A DNA stretch of 64,000 nt from an uncultured Prevotellaceae bacterium (GTDB lineage Bacteria; Bacteroidota; Bacteroidia; Bacteroidales; Muribaculaceae), in contig ONIL01000008.1 in assembly GCA_900317835.1 (NCBI GenBank), positions 1 through 64,000 on the forward strand, given 5' to 3'. Below are positions 8,708 through 18,266 of the stretch, one piece after another; the first letter of the stretch is position 1, and every line of letters begins with the position of its first letter. The notes under the pieces are model-generated. The model did not search any database. It saw nothing but the letters and a program-made list of their open reading frames with translations, and was not told where the DNA came from. Position numbers and translations under genes: made by a program.

Positions 8708-10931
8708 TGTGATTCAATTTAATATCTAATAATTTAGTTAAAGTCAGAATATTCTTGCCATCAACACGCTCATAGTTGATGGAGTCCATGAGTTTGCGCA
8801 CCAGGAAAATGCCCAGTCCACCAATCGGACGGTCCTCGGCCGACAGTGTGGTATCCACGCTACCGCCCTTGGTCGGGTCGAAGGATTTGCCTGAATCGGT
8901 GATGATGAATTTTACCATCCTCCTGTTGTAATGAGCGTCAATCGTGATGTCTCCATGAGTTCCCACGGGATAAGCATAATCCATCACATTGACAACCGCT
9001 TCCTCAACAGCCAACTTGATCTGGGTAGCAAGTGTCGCGTCAATATTCATCTCATTGGATATCAAAGCGACAAATTGGTTTAATTCAGGTACCTGTTTGA
9101 GATCATTTTTTAATGTCAGGCTCTTGATGGTCATATCCTCATCACGATTAGGAGTGTAACGGATCACGAGCATCGTCAAGTCGTCACTTTGCTGAGCACC
9201 ACCGACAAAAGCATTCACCTCGTCGCGGACTTTATGCAACAATTGATTTGGGGACGATTCCTTTACTTTCTTGCAGCGCGTCAGCACATCAAGCATGCGC
9301 TGCTCGCCAAATTGACAATGATTCTTATTCATGGCTTCGGTCAAGCCGTCAGTATAGAGGAAGATATCTTGACCATCCTTGAGGATCGTTTCCTGAAGAG
9401 TGTATTTAAAGTCATCAAGCACACCTATCGGGAGATTGGTATCGACGGGCAACATCCTTGTCTCATCGTCGATCAGTACAGGCACATCATGACCAGCATT
9501 ACAGTAACGAAGGCGGCCAGTGGGCAGGTCAAGCACACCGATAAAGAGTGTGACAAACATATTCTGCTTATTATGGCGGCATGCACTATAGTTGAGGGTC
9601 TGCATGATGTGCGCCGGATCACTCTCGCGGGGAGCCAAACCCTGGAACAGCGAATGTACCACAGCCATAACCAGTGCCGATGGTATCCCCTTGCCGCTCA
9701 CGTCACCAATACAGAAGAACAACTTCTCGTCACGAATCAAGAAGTCATACAAGTCTCCACCCACCTCAACAGCGGGCTCCAGCAGTCCGAAAATTTCTAC
9801 ATTGGTGCGGTTAAGAAGATCAAGATTGTCGTCAGGGATCATCGACATCTGCAGCCCCCTGGCGATGCGCAACTCACTGCTAATACGTTCCCGTTCGTTG
9901 CGGGCAGATTGAAGTTTGCGCTCATTGCGGGCAAACCTGTACACAATGAGCCCCAATAGTCCCAATGCCGCAAACATCGACAGCAATAGCATGCGCCGCA
10001 TGTGGTTGAGCGTGCCATAAACCTCATTGTCATAGCACACCACTGCCAGTTGCCACTGTGGCTCTCCCTTCATGTTGACATAGAAGATGTAACCCTTGTC
10101 TCCATCATTAGGGGAAATGAAATCTATTATTTTTGAGCGGCCACTCTTACTCTTTCTTATAACCACTGAACTGTCATTGATAAGCTGGTGCACAAAGTCC
10201 ACATCTCCAGCATTGACATGATGCTCGTTAGGCTTGCAAATCAGCCCACCTGACTCTGTCAAGAGCAGGTCAAAAGAAGAGGGATAAGCATGCCGGGCAT
10301 TCAAGGTATCACCAAGCCAATCGAGTGAGACATCGATAGCAAACACACACGCCATGTTGCCTTTAACATCATGAATTGGCATCGAATGTGTGGTGATGAG
10401 CATGTTGCCGTTGCTATAATTGAGACTGTCAATATAGGGGTCGGTCCAATTGGGTTTTCCTGTTTGAATAGCACTGTTGTAAAACTCCATCTGAGTGTAG
10501 TCGTGGGATTCATTCGCTATTTGCCGCAAAAGGGTTTCTTCCTGCTCGACCTCAGCAAACAGCTCAAACCAGTAGCCCTTAGAAGGGTAATAATTGGGCA
10601 CAAACGCTACACCAGCACTCAGGATGTCGCGGTTGGCATTAACCAGAAACGTCAACTCGCTGCCAACAGAGTCAGGATGTTCAAGGCTGTGAACGATATC
10701 CCATGAATAATCATAAAGCAGTTGCTCGGACCTATTGAGCATTCCTTTAATCAAGATGGCCTTCATCGTCAATTCGGTTTCGGCACGATGCTCCAACTCT
10801 CGTTCAACAACCCTATGAGAGTAAAAGTATTGCACTGCCGAAATCAATTCCAGCAACATAGCAGCAATAATAATGACACCCAAGCTATTCCTGATCTTAG
10901 GCGATTGTATAATCTTTCTCAGCCAGTTCAT
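8691..10931 (-). CDS. Cache-SpoIIE phosphatase fused to RsbW-like ATPase/kinase
   Basis: 746 residues. TM helix 1 (about 14-37), a periplasmic Cache-type sensor region (about 40-305), TM helix 2 (about 312-333), a charged coiled-coil, then a PP2C/SpoIIE phosphatase (about 375-590) with VGGDLYDF, IGDVSGKGIPSALVMA, LYTDGLTEA and QSDDLTML metal-binding motifs. The C-terminus (about 600-740) is a GHKL ATPase with the N box (EEAVVNVMDYAY), G1 (DSGKSFDP) and G2 (GGLGIFLVRKL). All catalytic motifs look intact, so one protein may both phosphorylate and dephosphorylate the STAS partner. I start at MNWLRK (10931) rather than an upstream in-frame codon at 10976, which would overlap a TACTTTTG box (10966-10973). 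Confidence 0.9.
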   Translation of the reverse strand: MNWLRKIIQSPKIRNSLGVIIIAAMLLELISAVQYFYSHRVVERELEHRAETELTMKAILIKGMLNRSEQLLYDYSWDIVHSLEHPDSVGSELTFLVNANRDILSAGVAFVPNYYPSKGYWFELFAEVEQEETLLRQIANESHDYTQMEFYNSAIQTGKPNWTDPYIDSLNYSNGNMLITTHSMPIHDVKGNMACVFAIDVSLDWLGDTLNARHAYPSSFDLLLTESGGLICKPNEHHVNAGDVDFVHQLINDSSVVIRKSKSGRSKIIDFISPNDGDKGYIFYVNMKGEPQWQLAVVCYDNEVYGTLNHMRRMLLLSMFAALGLLGLIVYRFARNERKLQSARNERERISSELRIARGLQMSMIPDDNLDLLNRTNVEIFGLLEPAVEVGGDLYDFLIRDEKLFFCIGDVSGKGIPSALVMAVVHSLFQGLAPRESDPAHIMQTLNYSACRHNKQNMFVTLFIGVLDLPTGRLRYCNAGHDVPVLIDDETRMLPVDTNLPIGVLDDFKYTLQETILKDGQDIFLYTDGLTEAMNKNHCQFGEQRMLDVLTRCKKVKESSPNQLLHKVRDEVNAFVGGAQQSDDLTMLVIRYTPNRDEDMTIKSLTLKNDLKQVPELNQFVALISNEMNIDATLATQIKLAVEEAVVNVMDYAYPVGTHGDITIDAHYNRRMVKFIITDSGKSFDPTKGGSVDTTLSAEDRPIGGLGIFLVRKLMDSINYERVDGKNILTLTKLLDIKLNHNEDKN

Positions 10932-11081
10932 TAGGTCATTGTGCCTTATCTTATGGTTTGAAGAGCAAAAGTACAAAAAAAATCAACTATATCACCATTT
11001 GCCGCCTGTTTTTAGCAATTAGTCAGATTTTTATCATGATTAACTCAGCGGAGTGTGCGTGCATGCAATAAGAAGTGTAGG

Positions 11082-13541
11082 TTAGAAGTCTCGCAAGAGC
11101 CAATAGGCGTTCTCCAAGAGCTTGTTCATCAAGGCAGGATTCAACGAGGCATGGTTATCAATCCATGATTGCACGATTGAACTGGCATCTGCACTCCTGT
11201 GACCGCTCAGCAGGCTGCTAAGCCAGTAACCCGGGAAGAAGATGTCACCAGTGCGCTGTATTTCCTCGAGGGCGTCAAGAGCCGGCTCGATATAACGGTT
11301 GCTCATGGGTTCGCGAACGGGATCGTTGAGCAATGCAAGCAGTGAACGTGCCCAGGGCTCGACACGACGATTCTCGACCAGCAGTAACTCCTTGAACAAT
11401 TGCTGCTGCGCTTCATCATCGGGATTGCATGCACGTGAGACAAAATCAAACTCGGCACGCTCGTCATCAGTCTTGAGACGATTGCGGTGCGTTTCTATTA
11501 TTTCCTGCCATTGCGTCGGGAGCATGATGGCAAGATGATAAGCCATGCGGGTATAGTCCCTGTCATTGAGCAAAGCAGAGCGGCCCTCGTGCCAAATGTC
11601 ATATAGCTGGCCGACAATCGACGGGGATGTCGCTGTCGTTGAGAGCAGGCGCAACAAGGCCTGTCGCACTGATTTTAATTCATGGGTATCGGCAATCATG
11701 AACAACTGCTGTTCAATGAGTTCGCGATGATCATTATCAAGTCTCCCACACAGGATAGCAATGTCACTACACAGGGTTGAGGCCAACAATTCGTTGCGCT
11801 CCTGTGTCAAGAAATCCAAAAACACATCGAGTAGCCGGGACGCCTGAATATTGCCCAGATGATAATTCTCAAATAGATTGAGTACTGCGGCATATCGGTT
11901 GCTTTCATTCGGCATTGATGACCAGGCACGGGTCAACAGGGCCATCTGCTGTTCATCCATGACAAATCGGCCATATCCCTCACCATTATAGTTAGGAATG
12001 AGGGTTTTGCCATTTGGAAGGTCTATCTCAAGTACGCTTTGATCCATATACAAGCGCTGGCGTTCAATATGATTCTCATCGTCGGCAAGACCGATATCAA
12101 AACCTTGCTTCCACACCAAGCCACGACCGTAAGGATCGGATTGATTTAACGTCAGCTTGCCATCTTCGCGCTGCCCACATGTTACCATGGGGAGGCCTTT
12201 TTGCTTCACCCACACGTCGCTGAATGAGCGCGCGCTGTGTTCAGGAGCATACTTGTCGAGTTCACGGATCAAATCATCCCATGTGGCGTTATTGTAAGAA
12301 TACGTTGCAAGATAACTGCGAAGTCCGCTTTGCAGATTAAAGATTCCTTTTTCCTGTTCCAACTTTTTCATCATGATGGGTGCCTTGTGGTAGATGATAT
12401 TGCCATAGAGCAATCCTGCCTGGTTCAAGTTGTCCAACGGTTGCTGGATAGGATGAGAGCCCAGGGTGCGGTCGGTGTTCATCGCCAGTGGATAATGAGC
12501 CTTGATGAATGCCAGGTCATGGTTGACGTCGGGGAACTGCTCGCGTGAAATCTTGTCGGCCATGAAATTGGCAAACACTTCCTTGGTCCATACATCGTCA
12601 AACCAACGCATGGTCACCAGATCGCCAAACCACATGTGGGCGGTCTCATGGGCAATGAGGTTCAAGCGCGTCATTTGCTCATCGACCGACGGATTGGGGC
12701 CAAGGAAAATCTCATGATCGGTGAACTGGATGCACCCCGGGTGTTCCATTCCGCCGAACTGATAGCCCGGCAGAACGACAAAGCCATATTTCTCAAAAGG
12801 ATATTCGATACCAGTATAGTCTTCCATCCATCGCAGCGACAGTGCCACCTGGTCAAACACGGTGGACATCTGCGCCACCTTAGCCGGGTCAGTCTCACGA
12901 TATAAACCCGTGATCGAGCGTCCATCGCACATTGAGGTCTGTTGCTGGAATTTTCCTGCCGTGAATGAGAAAAGATAGGTGGGGATAGGCTTCTGGGTAT
13001 CATTGGTGATGCTCACCCACCCTTCGGGCAACTCCAGTTCCAACTCAAAACGTGCTTTCAGGTCAGGCTGGTCAAAGCAAGGGAATACGCTGCGGGCATG
13101 ATCGGGCACAAACAAGGTGTACATGTAATCCTCATGGCGGTTCAACGCCTTATCGCCGCTGTACCCCCCGATCATGACCTTATTATCGCCCAATTTCAGG
13201 CTGGAAGCAGGAATCAGGATGTGCTCGTCCTGCAAGTTGATTCCCATGGTCTTACCATTCACCTTCATGATTCCGTCAAGTTGATCGAAATCGCCCTGAA
13301 AGTCGAGTTGCAAGTCGCCTTCACCGCTCCACTTGAAGTTCAGCGTCTCGAAAAACGAGACAGGCTCATCCATCTCGGCGGGAATTGAAAACGACAGGGA
13401 ATAGCTGATATCACTCAAGTGAGCATAACGATACTGGGCAAGCGAGCGCGACACGCCTTTCTCAACCGGTACGGCTTGAGCATACAGGATGGCAGGCAAC
13501 ATGACCACAAGGGCAAGAATAATAAGGCACTTCTTTATCAT
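11082..13541 (-). CDS. M1 family aminopeptidase
   Basis: 819 residues with a signal peptide (MIKKCLIILALVVMLPAILYAQ), so periplasmic or surface. Gluzincin zinc site: HETAH (298-302) with Glu321 after the expected 18-residue spacer. The exopeptidase motif, usually GAMEN, reads GGMEH (263-267), so the Asn is replaced by His. The C-terminal half is the helical ERAP1-like domain. The family removes N-terminal residues from peptides; the altered motif could change substrate-terminus recognition (inference). Single-gene unit; a TACCTTTG box lies at 13590-13597 on the minus strand. Confidence 0.88.
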   Translation of the reverse strand: MIKKCLIILALVVMLPAILYAQAVPVEKGVSRSLAQYRYAHLSDISYSLSFSIPAEMDEPVSFFETLNFKWSGEGDLQLDFQGDFDQLDGIMKVNGKTMGINLQDEHILIPASSLKLGDNKVMIGGYSGDKALNRHEDYMYTLFVPDHARSVFPCFDQPDLKARFELELELPEGWVSITNDTQKPIPTYLFSFTAGKFQQQTSMCDGRSITGLYRETDPAKVAQMSTVFDQVALSLRWMEDYTGIEYPFEKYGFVVLPGYQFGGMEHPGCIQFTDHEIFLGPNPSVDEQMTRLNLIAHETAHMWFGDLVTMRWFDDVWTKEVFANFMADKISREQFPDVNHDLAFIKAHYPLAMNTDRTLGSHPIQQPLDNLNQAGLLYGNIIYHKAPIMMKKLEQEKGIFNLQSGLRSYLATYSYNNATWDDLIRELDKYAPEHSARSFSDVWVKQKGLPMVTCGQREDGKLTLNQSDPYGRGLVWKQGFDIGLADDENHIERQRLYMDQSVLEIDLPNGKTLIPNYNGEGYGRFVMDEQQMALLTRAWSSMPNESNRYAAVLNLFENYHLGNIQASRLLDVFLDFLTQERNELLASTLCSDIAILCGRLDNDHRELIEQQLFMIADTHELKSVRQALLRLLSTTATSPSIVGQLYDIWHEGRSALLNDRDYTRMAYHLAIMLPTQWQEIIETHRNRLKTDDERAEFDFVSRACNPDDEAQQQLFKELLLVENRRVEPWARSLLALLNDPVREPMSNRYIEPALDALEEIQRTGDIFFPGYWLSSLLSGHRSADASSIVQSWIDNHASLNPALMNKLLENAYWLLRDF

Positions 13542-13610
13542 ATCAATTCATGAAAGGAAATGAGTTGTGTTCGGTTTATATTCAGGTGACAAAGGTAGTC
13601 TTTTTCCGTT

Positions 13611-13657
13611 AAAAAACCATCAGGATTGGGAACTCTGATTAATTCCCAATCCTGATG
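13611..13657 (-). terminator. Rho-independent terminator of the M6 protease gene
   Basis: Perfect 15-bp stem (CATCAGGATTGGGAA, 13643-13657 and 13618-13632 on the two arms) with a 10-base loop, followed on the minus strand by a T run (13611-13616). It lies 34 bp after the M6 stop. Confidence 0.85.
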
Positions 13658-13690
13658 AGTATCATCGTTGCGATGAAGTGACCTATTTCG

Positions 13691-15922
13691 TCATTCACCC
13701 AGCACCTTGTCGATGAGTGCGGTCACATCGGCAATATTAATGGCTTCATCACCATTGACATCGGCTGCATCAGTGTTGATGGTAACGTCGGCAGCAAGCA
13801 CATAGTCGATAAGGTCGGTAATGTCCTTGATGTTAACCAAACCATCATTATTCACGTCACCAGGGATGAAATCGGGTATCTCAGGTCCCTCATAGTATAA
13901 CACGATGTCATCAAGATAGCAGGGCTCGGTGGTGCTGCCTGACGTCTGCTTGATGCGCAGCATCAACGGAGCATCAGTGGGCAAGCTGACCGTACCAACG
14001 GCAGATGCCCCGGCAGGAACCGAAATCGTTGCATTATCAGGCTCGGTCCATTTGGTTCCATTCAACGAATAATTGACGGTGTAGAGTGCGCTTGAGGATG
14101 TGGGGTTATAGACCGTGTAACGCACAACATTAGGCAAGAAATCAAGTGTGTCGGCCGTCGTGAGGACACTTCCGTTAAGCATAGCAACAACATGACCGCA
14201 GTCAACTTCGAGCTGTGCAGTATCAACAACAGCGCAACCACTGAAGTTCCATGCAGCATACACGCCAACAACACCCTGCTGGTTTTGATCCTCTCCCACA
14301 GGTATCGTCTCAAAATCCTCGATGACGCTAGTTGTGAAATCCCTCTCGACATTGAAAGTGATGACCTTATCGGCCATAGCGATGTCCGAAATGCCGTAAC
14401 GGTTTAACTGGCCATCCCAAGTGCGCAAGCTGGGAGAAGTCACGTTGTTGATAGACGTTACCTCATAGGTTCCCGGGAAAACGTCGCGACCAGAGTCGCT
14501 CCAACCGTTATAGTTGGCACGCAGCATTTCATAATACATGTGGTTGGGGTCACAATTGATCTTGTTACTCTCCCACACGTCAACGTTGGTCGAATCCACA
14601 CGGAAGACGAGCATGCCCTGTGCAGGCAGACTCTTATCCCACTTGCCTGCCTGACGGTTCTCAAACAAGAAATACTCACCTTCATTAGGAGTGTTCAAGC
14701 GGTAACCCGTGTTGCTCTCGTCAACTGCCTGCATCGAGTAGGTGCCCGGAGCGGTGATGAGTTCAGGCGCAGCAAAGCCCAATGCATAGCGCTCATAAAG
14801 GCTATAGCCCACAGGATTGTAGCCGTTGTTGATCTTGAAGCCGCTGGCCATGATTGACCAGTTGCTGGGATGACGGCTCTGGCCGCCGCTGCCGGCATAG
14901 TCGGTGTCATACATGTCGGGCAAGCCAAGTACATGGCTGAACTCATGGCAGAAGGTACCAATACCACCAATTGTTCCATTACCCCATTGCGGCTCGGCTC
15001 CCGTCATTGCCGTGGAGCAAGCATAGAGCCCAAAGTTTACGCCATCGACCGTGGGGGATTCCTCAAAAGTGTACATGTGGGGCCACAGGTATTGCCTGTT
15101 ATTGCTACTGTAGTCCGATCCCCAGCCAGCAACCAAGAAGAACACCATGTCTACCGTGCCGTCATCATCGGTATCATACTGACTGAAGTCCACCTCATTA
15201 TCGAGGGAGTCGATGGCAGCAAAGAAGATGGGCGCACAATTGCTCATCTGGTTGGCGTCGGTGGCAACAAAATCCACATTTACCGGACCCAAGATGTCGA
15301 AATGCGGGTCGAACATCTGGTTTGAGTTGTCATAGTAGAAGTCACGAACGCTACCGGTCATCTCCCTTTTGGTTCCCGACGGCATGGTGTAGCCCGTGTA
15401 CCCAGGCAAGTTGATCATGTCGTTGTAGAACTCACTGACGGTGTAGGTATAGGGGATATAATCCTCTATAGTCTTGTCAGTGTAGTTGATTAGGATGATG
15501 AGACCCCGAAACTTGCTATAATCCATATGGCCATTGGCACCGATACCCAACACAGCATCGTTGCGGCGCTTGAGCATCTGCTTTCCGGACTGACGCATAG
15601 CACTACTGGTCAATCCCTTGGAAATGCCCGCAAGGGCTGAGTAATCGGCTGCTGAGCGCTGATCGGCATCATGAGCCAAACAATATCCGGCCACCAAGCG
15701 GTTGTTCTCGAGGCGGGCGTAGGTGTAAAAACCGGCCTGATTCTTGACCAATGTGTATCCATCATTGGTTGTCATGTAGTTGAAGAACTCATCACCGTGC
15801 AGGACAACAGTGAGTGTGGAACCATCGGGTTGTGTTACTTGAAAAGGAGTTGGGTCGGCTGGGACAGCACGGGCCATCAAACACGCCAAGCCCATGGCAA
15901 GCAAAGATAATTTAAATCTCAT
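13691..15922 (-). CDS. M6 family secreted metalloprotease with dockerin
   Basis: 743 residues from the ATG at 15922, which begins the signal peptide MRFKLSLLAMGLACLMARAVPA; a longer in-frame ORF to 16057 would run through the promoter. The zinc motif HEFSHVLGLPD (His326, Glu327, His330, Asp336) is the HExxHxxGxxD of immune-inhibitor-A-type M6 peptidases. A beta-sandwich region follows, and the C-terminus holds two dockerin loops (GDVNNDGLVNIKD, ADVNGDEAINIAD). The role is extracellular protein degradation. The promoter is at 15986-16015 and the terminator at 13611-13657, so this is a monocistron. Confidence 0.9.
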   Translation of the reverse strand: MRFKLSLLAMGLACLMARAVPADPTPFQVTQPDGSTLTVVLHGDEFFNYMTTNDGYTLVKNQAGFYTYARLENNRLVAGYCLAHDADQRSAADYSALAGISKGLTSSAMRQSGKQMLKRRNDAVLGIGANGHMDYSKFRGLIILINYTDKTIEDYIPYTYTVSEFYNDMINLPGYTGYTMPSGTKREMTGSVRDFYYDNSNQMFDPHFDILGPVNVDFVATDANQMSNCAPIFFAAIDSLDNEVDFSQYDTDDDGTVDMVFFLVAGWGSDYSSNNRQYLWPHMYTFEESPTVDGVNFGLYACSTAMTGAEPQWGNGTIGGIGTFCHEFSHVLGLPDMYDTDYAGSGGQSRHPSNWSIMASGFKINNGYNPVGYSLYERYALGFAAPELITAPGTYSMQAVDESNTGYRLNTPNEGEYFLFENRQAGKWDKSLPAQGMLVFRVDSTNVDVWESNKINCDPNHMYYEMLRANYNGWSDSGRDVFPGTYEVTSINNVTSPSLRTWDGQLNRYGISDIAMADKVITFNVERDFTTSVIEDFETIPVGEDQNQQGVVGVYAAWNFSGCAVVDTAQLEVDCGHVVAMLNGSVLTTADTLDFLPNVVRYTVYNPTSSSALYTVNYSLNGTKWTEPDNATISVPAGASAVGTVSLPTDAPLMLRIKQTSGSTTEPCYLDDIVLYYEGPEIPDFIPGDVNNDGLVNIKDITDLIDYVLAADVTINTDAADVNGDEAINIADVTALIDKVLGE

Positions 15923-15985
15923 AACGGTTAATCTTAAAAATGTTATTGTATTTAGAATTGTGTGAGCAAGGTTGCAATGTGACTG

Positions 15986-16015
15986 CAAATATAGACAAAA
16001 TCTGTTAATATCCAA
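15986..16015 (-). promoter_or_regulatory. Promoter of the M6 protease gene
   Basis: Minus-strand TTG (16013-16015), 19 bp, TATATTTG (15986-15993), leaving a leader of roughly 60 bases before the start at 15922. Confidence 0.6.
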
Positions 16016-16077
16016 AAGAAATACCACGTTTCGTGACATTTGTGAGGGAAATCCCATGCTTCATGATAAGATGTAAG

Positions 16078-16174
16078 TAAGATGAGGGTGTGTCATAATT
16101 GTTTGCCTGAAAAAATAACCGTGCTTTCGCACGGTTATTTTACTGAGTAGTAATTATGACACAGCCTCACCTTA
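16078..16174. repeat. 97-bp nested inverted repeat
   Basis: Outer arms of 23 bp (16078-16100 and 16152-16174) are complementary with two mismatches and contain TGTGTCATAATT. They enclose the fbp terminator hairpin. The sequence TGAGGnTGTGTCATAATT recalls terminal repeats of some Bacteroidetes insertion sequences, so this may be a small non-autonomous element, but no target duplication is evident. Confidence 0.6.
16110..16141 (-). terminator. Terminator downstream of fbp
   Basis: Perfect 13-bp stem (AAAATAACCGTGC, 16112-16124, with 16129-16141) and 4-base loop, followed on the minus strand by T residues to 16110. Located 52 bp past the fbp stop, inside the larger inverted repeat. Confidence 0.8.
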
Positions 16175-16192
16175 TTCTGCTGACAATAAAAA

Positions 16193-18202
16193 CTAACGCT
16201 TGTTAGTGATGGGACGCAGGTTGCGCTCCTTGAGGTCACCTGAACGGTATGCGTCGAGGAGTTCCTTGAGGTCATCAATCTGTGATTGGAGCTCGGTGCC
16301 TATGTCAGTATCGTTCACAAGGATACGTTGATGGGTGTGCTCGACAATGCTGCGCGTGGACTTGATGTCCTGACCGAGTCTAACGGCCTCGTCAATCGAT
16401 GAAAACGGCTCATGCTGTACAAGTTCAAATCCTTGAGAGTGATAAACCAGCGTATAGCCGGCAATACCAGTCTCAGGTTGATAAGCCTTAGAGAAGCCAC
16501 CGTCAATCACCATGAGTTTGCCACCGGCCTTGATTGGATTCTCACCCTTGATGGTCTTTACGGGCACATGACCATTAATAATGTGGCGATGCTCACCAGT
16601 GACGCCAAATTCATCAAGAATCCTGTCAACCACCTCGGGGTTGTCACGCATGGTATAATAGGCGCCCTTGATTTCCTTGTGGGTATCCTTGTCAGCGATG
16701 AAGTAACGCTCAAAGGTAGCCATCTTGCTCTTGTCAAATGCGGGTGAATCGGGACCGCACCACAGATACCACAAGTAGTCAAGTGCAAAGGCACGTTCCT
16801 CGGGATCCTCACATCCGAAGTAAGCCGAACGGATGAGAGTGCCAGCGCGCTTCAGCAACGCTTTACCATGGAACTTCTCGCCACGGATAGCCACTTCCTT
16901 CAGCGTGCCGTCCTCGTTCAGAGGGATGGAGGCATGATAGAGCAGGTTGCCGTTGGAAATTGTGTACAGACAGCCGTTGCGGAACATGCACTTCATGTGC
17001 TTGCGCAGTTTCTCGCTTTCGGTAAATGACTGGTGGAGCTTCGTTACGATAGACTCTTCTTCGGGAGTCAGTTTGAAAGGATGCTTGGGATCCACAGTCG
17101 GGAAGTTGGTGTCGAGCAGTTCATACTCTTTGCCCTTGATCTTGATAATACCCTTCGCCAAGTCCATCTTGTCCAGCAAGAGACGGTCCTTCATGTCAAA
17201 GTCTGGACGACGCTTGATGGCAGCTGCCTCAAGTTTGAACTGGATGATGCTGATGGCCTTGTGCATCTGGGCAACGAGCTGTGCTGTGCGGGCTCGCTCA
17301 GGATCCTTGGCGCTACCGTCCTTAGGCAGGAAGCGCTCGCAGGGGTCGTTGGCATAGGTGTCCATGGCAAAGGTTGCCAGTGGCAACAGGTTGATGCCGT
17401 ATCCATCCTCGAGCACGCCATGGTTGCCGTAGCGCAAGGCGATGCGCAGCACGTTGGCAATGCTGCAATCGTTACCGGCTGCGGCACCCATCCACAGGAT
17501 GTCATGGTTACCCCACTGGATGTCGAAGTTGTGGTAGTTGCACAGGATGTCCATGATTTTATCAGGACTAGGACCACGGTCATAGACATCGCCCAAGAGG
17601 TGCAGCATATCGATGGTCAACTGCTGAATCAAGTTGCACATGGCAATGATGAACTCATCGACACGATTAGTCGAGATGATGGTCTTGATAATCACATCGA
17701 CATAAGCCTGCTTGTTCGGGTCGCTGCTGTGCTCGTGCAAAAGCTCTTGGATGATATAGGAGAAGTCCTCGGGCAGGGCCTTGTGAACCTTGGAACGGCT
17801 ATATTTGGACGAAACGTGGCGGCAGACTCTCACCAACCGGTTGATGGTGATAAAGTACCAGTCGTCCAAATCTTCCTTATCGGTAATCTCATCTTTAACC
17901 AATTCCAATTTCTCGGCAGGATAGTAAATGAGAGTACACAGGTCCTTCTGCTCACGGGCGCTAAGAGAGTCATTAAAAATCGTATTCACTTTCCGTTTAA
18001 TCCTACCACTGGCGTTGCGCAGCACATGCTGGAAAGCCAGATACTCGCCATGGAGGTCGGCGAGGAAGTGTTCGGTGCCCTTGGGGAGGTTCAGGATTGC
18101 CTCGAGATTGATGATCTCGGTGCTGGCGGTTGCAACATTAGGGAAACTGCGTGATAGCAGCTTCAGGAAATAGAGGTCTCGTTTTCTTTCTTCTGGTTTC
18201 AT
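16193..18202 (-). CDS. fbp: Fructose-1,6-bisphosphatase class III
   Basis: 669 residues, the usual length for the large class III enzyme of Firmicutes and Bacteroidetes. Hydrolyses fructose 1,6-bisphosphate to fructose 6-phosphate in gluconeogenesis. Metallophosphatase motifs DLHGEY (about 49-54), GDVYDRGP and WGNHD are present, as is the conserved C-terminal region (GHVPVKTIKGENPIKAGGK). Cytoplasmic. It lies 64 bp downstream of the DEAD-box helicase gene and may be co-transcribed with it. Confidence 0.97.
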   Translation of the reverse strand: MKPEERKRDLYFLKLLSRSFPNVATASTEIINLEAILNLPKGTEHFLADLHGEYLAFQHVLRNASGRIKRKVNTIFNDSLSAREQKDLCTLIYYPAEKLELVKDEITDKEDLDDWYFITINRLVRVCRHVSSKYSRSKVHKALPEDFSYIIQELLHEHSSDPNKQAYVDVIIKTIISTNRVDEFIIAMCNLIQQLTIDMLHLLGDVYDRGPSPDKIMDILCNYHNFDIQWGNHDILWMGAAAGNDCSIANVLRIALRYGNHGVLEDGYGINLLPLATFAMDTYANDPCERFLPKDGSAKDPERARTAQLVAQMHKAISIIQFKLEAAAIKRRPDFDMKDRLLLDKMDLAKGIIKIKGKEYELLDTNFPTVDPKHPFKLTPEEESIVTKLHQSFTESEKLRKHMKCMFRNGCLYTISNGNLLYHASIPLNEDGTLKEVAIRGEKFHGKALLKRAGTLIRSAYFGCEDPEERAFALDYLWYLWCGPDSPAFDKSKMATFERYFIADKDTHKEIKGAYYTMRDNPEVVDRILDEFGVTGEHRHIINGHVPVKTIKGENPIKAGGKLMVIDGGFSKAYQPETGIAGYTLVYHSQGFELVQHEPFSSIDEAVRLGQDIKSTRSIVEHTHQRILVNDTDIGTELQSQIDDLKELLDAYRSGDLKERNLRPITNKR

Positions 18203-18266
18203 AGTCAGTCTTTAGCTAAAGTTTAAGGTATTATTATATGAATGTAACGTGAAAAGTTAAAGAATA

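Noticed and set aside
17033-18154. Open frame of about 370 codons opposite fbp
   Set aside because: Antisense shadow of a highly conserved enzyme gene.
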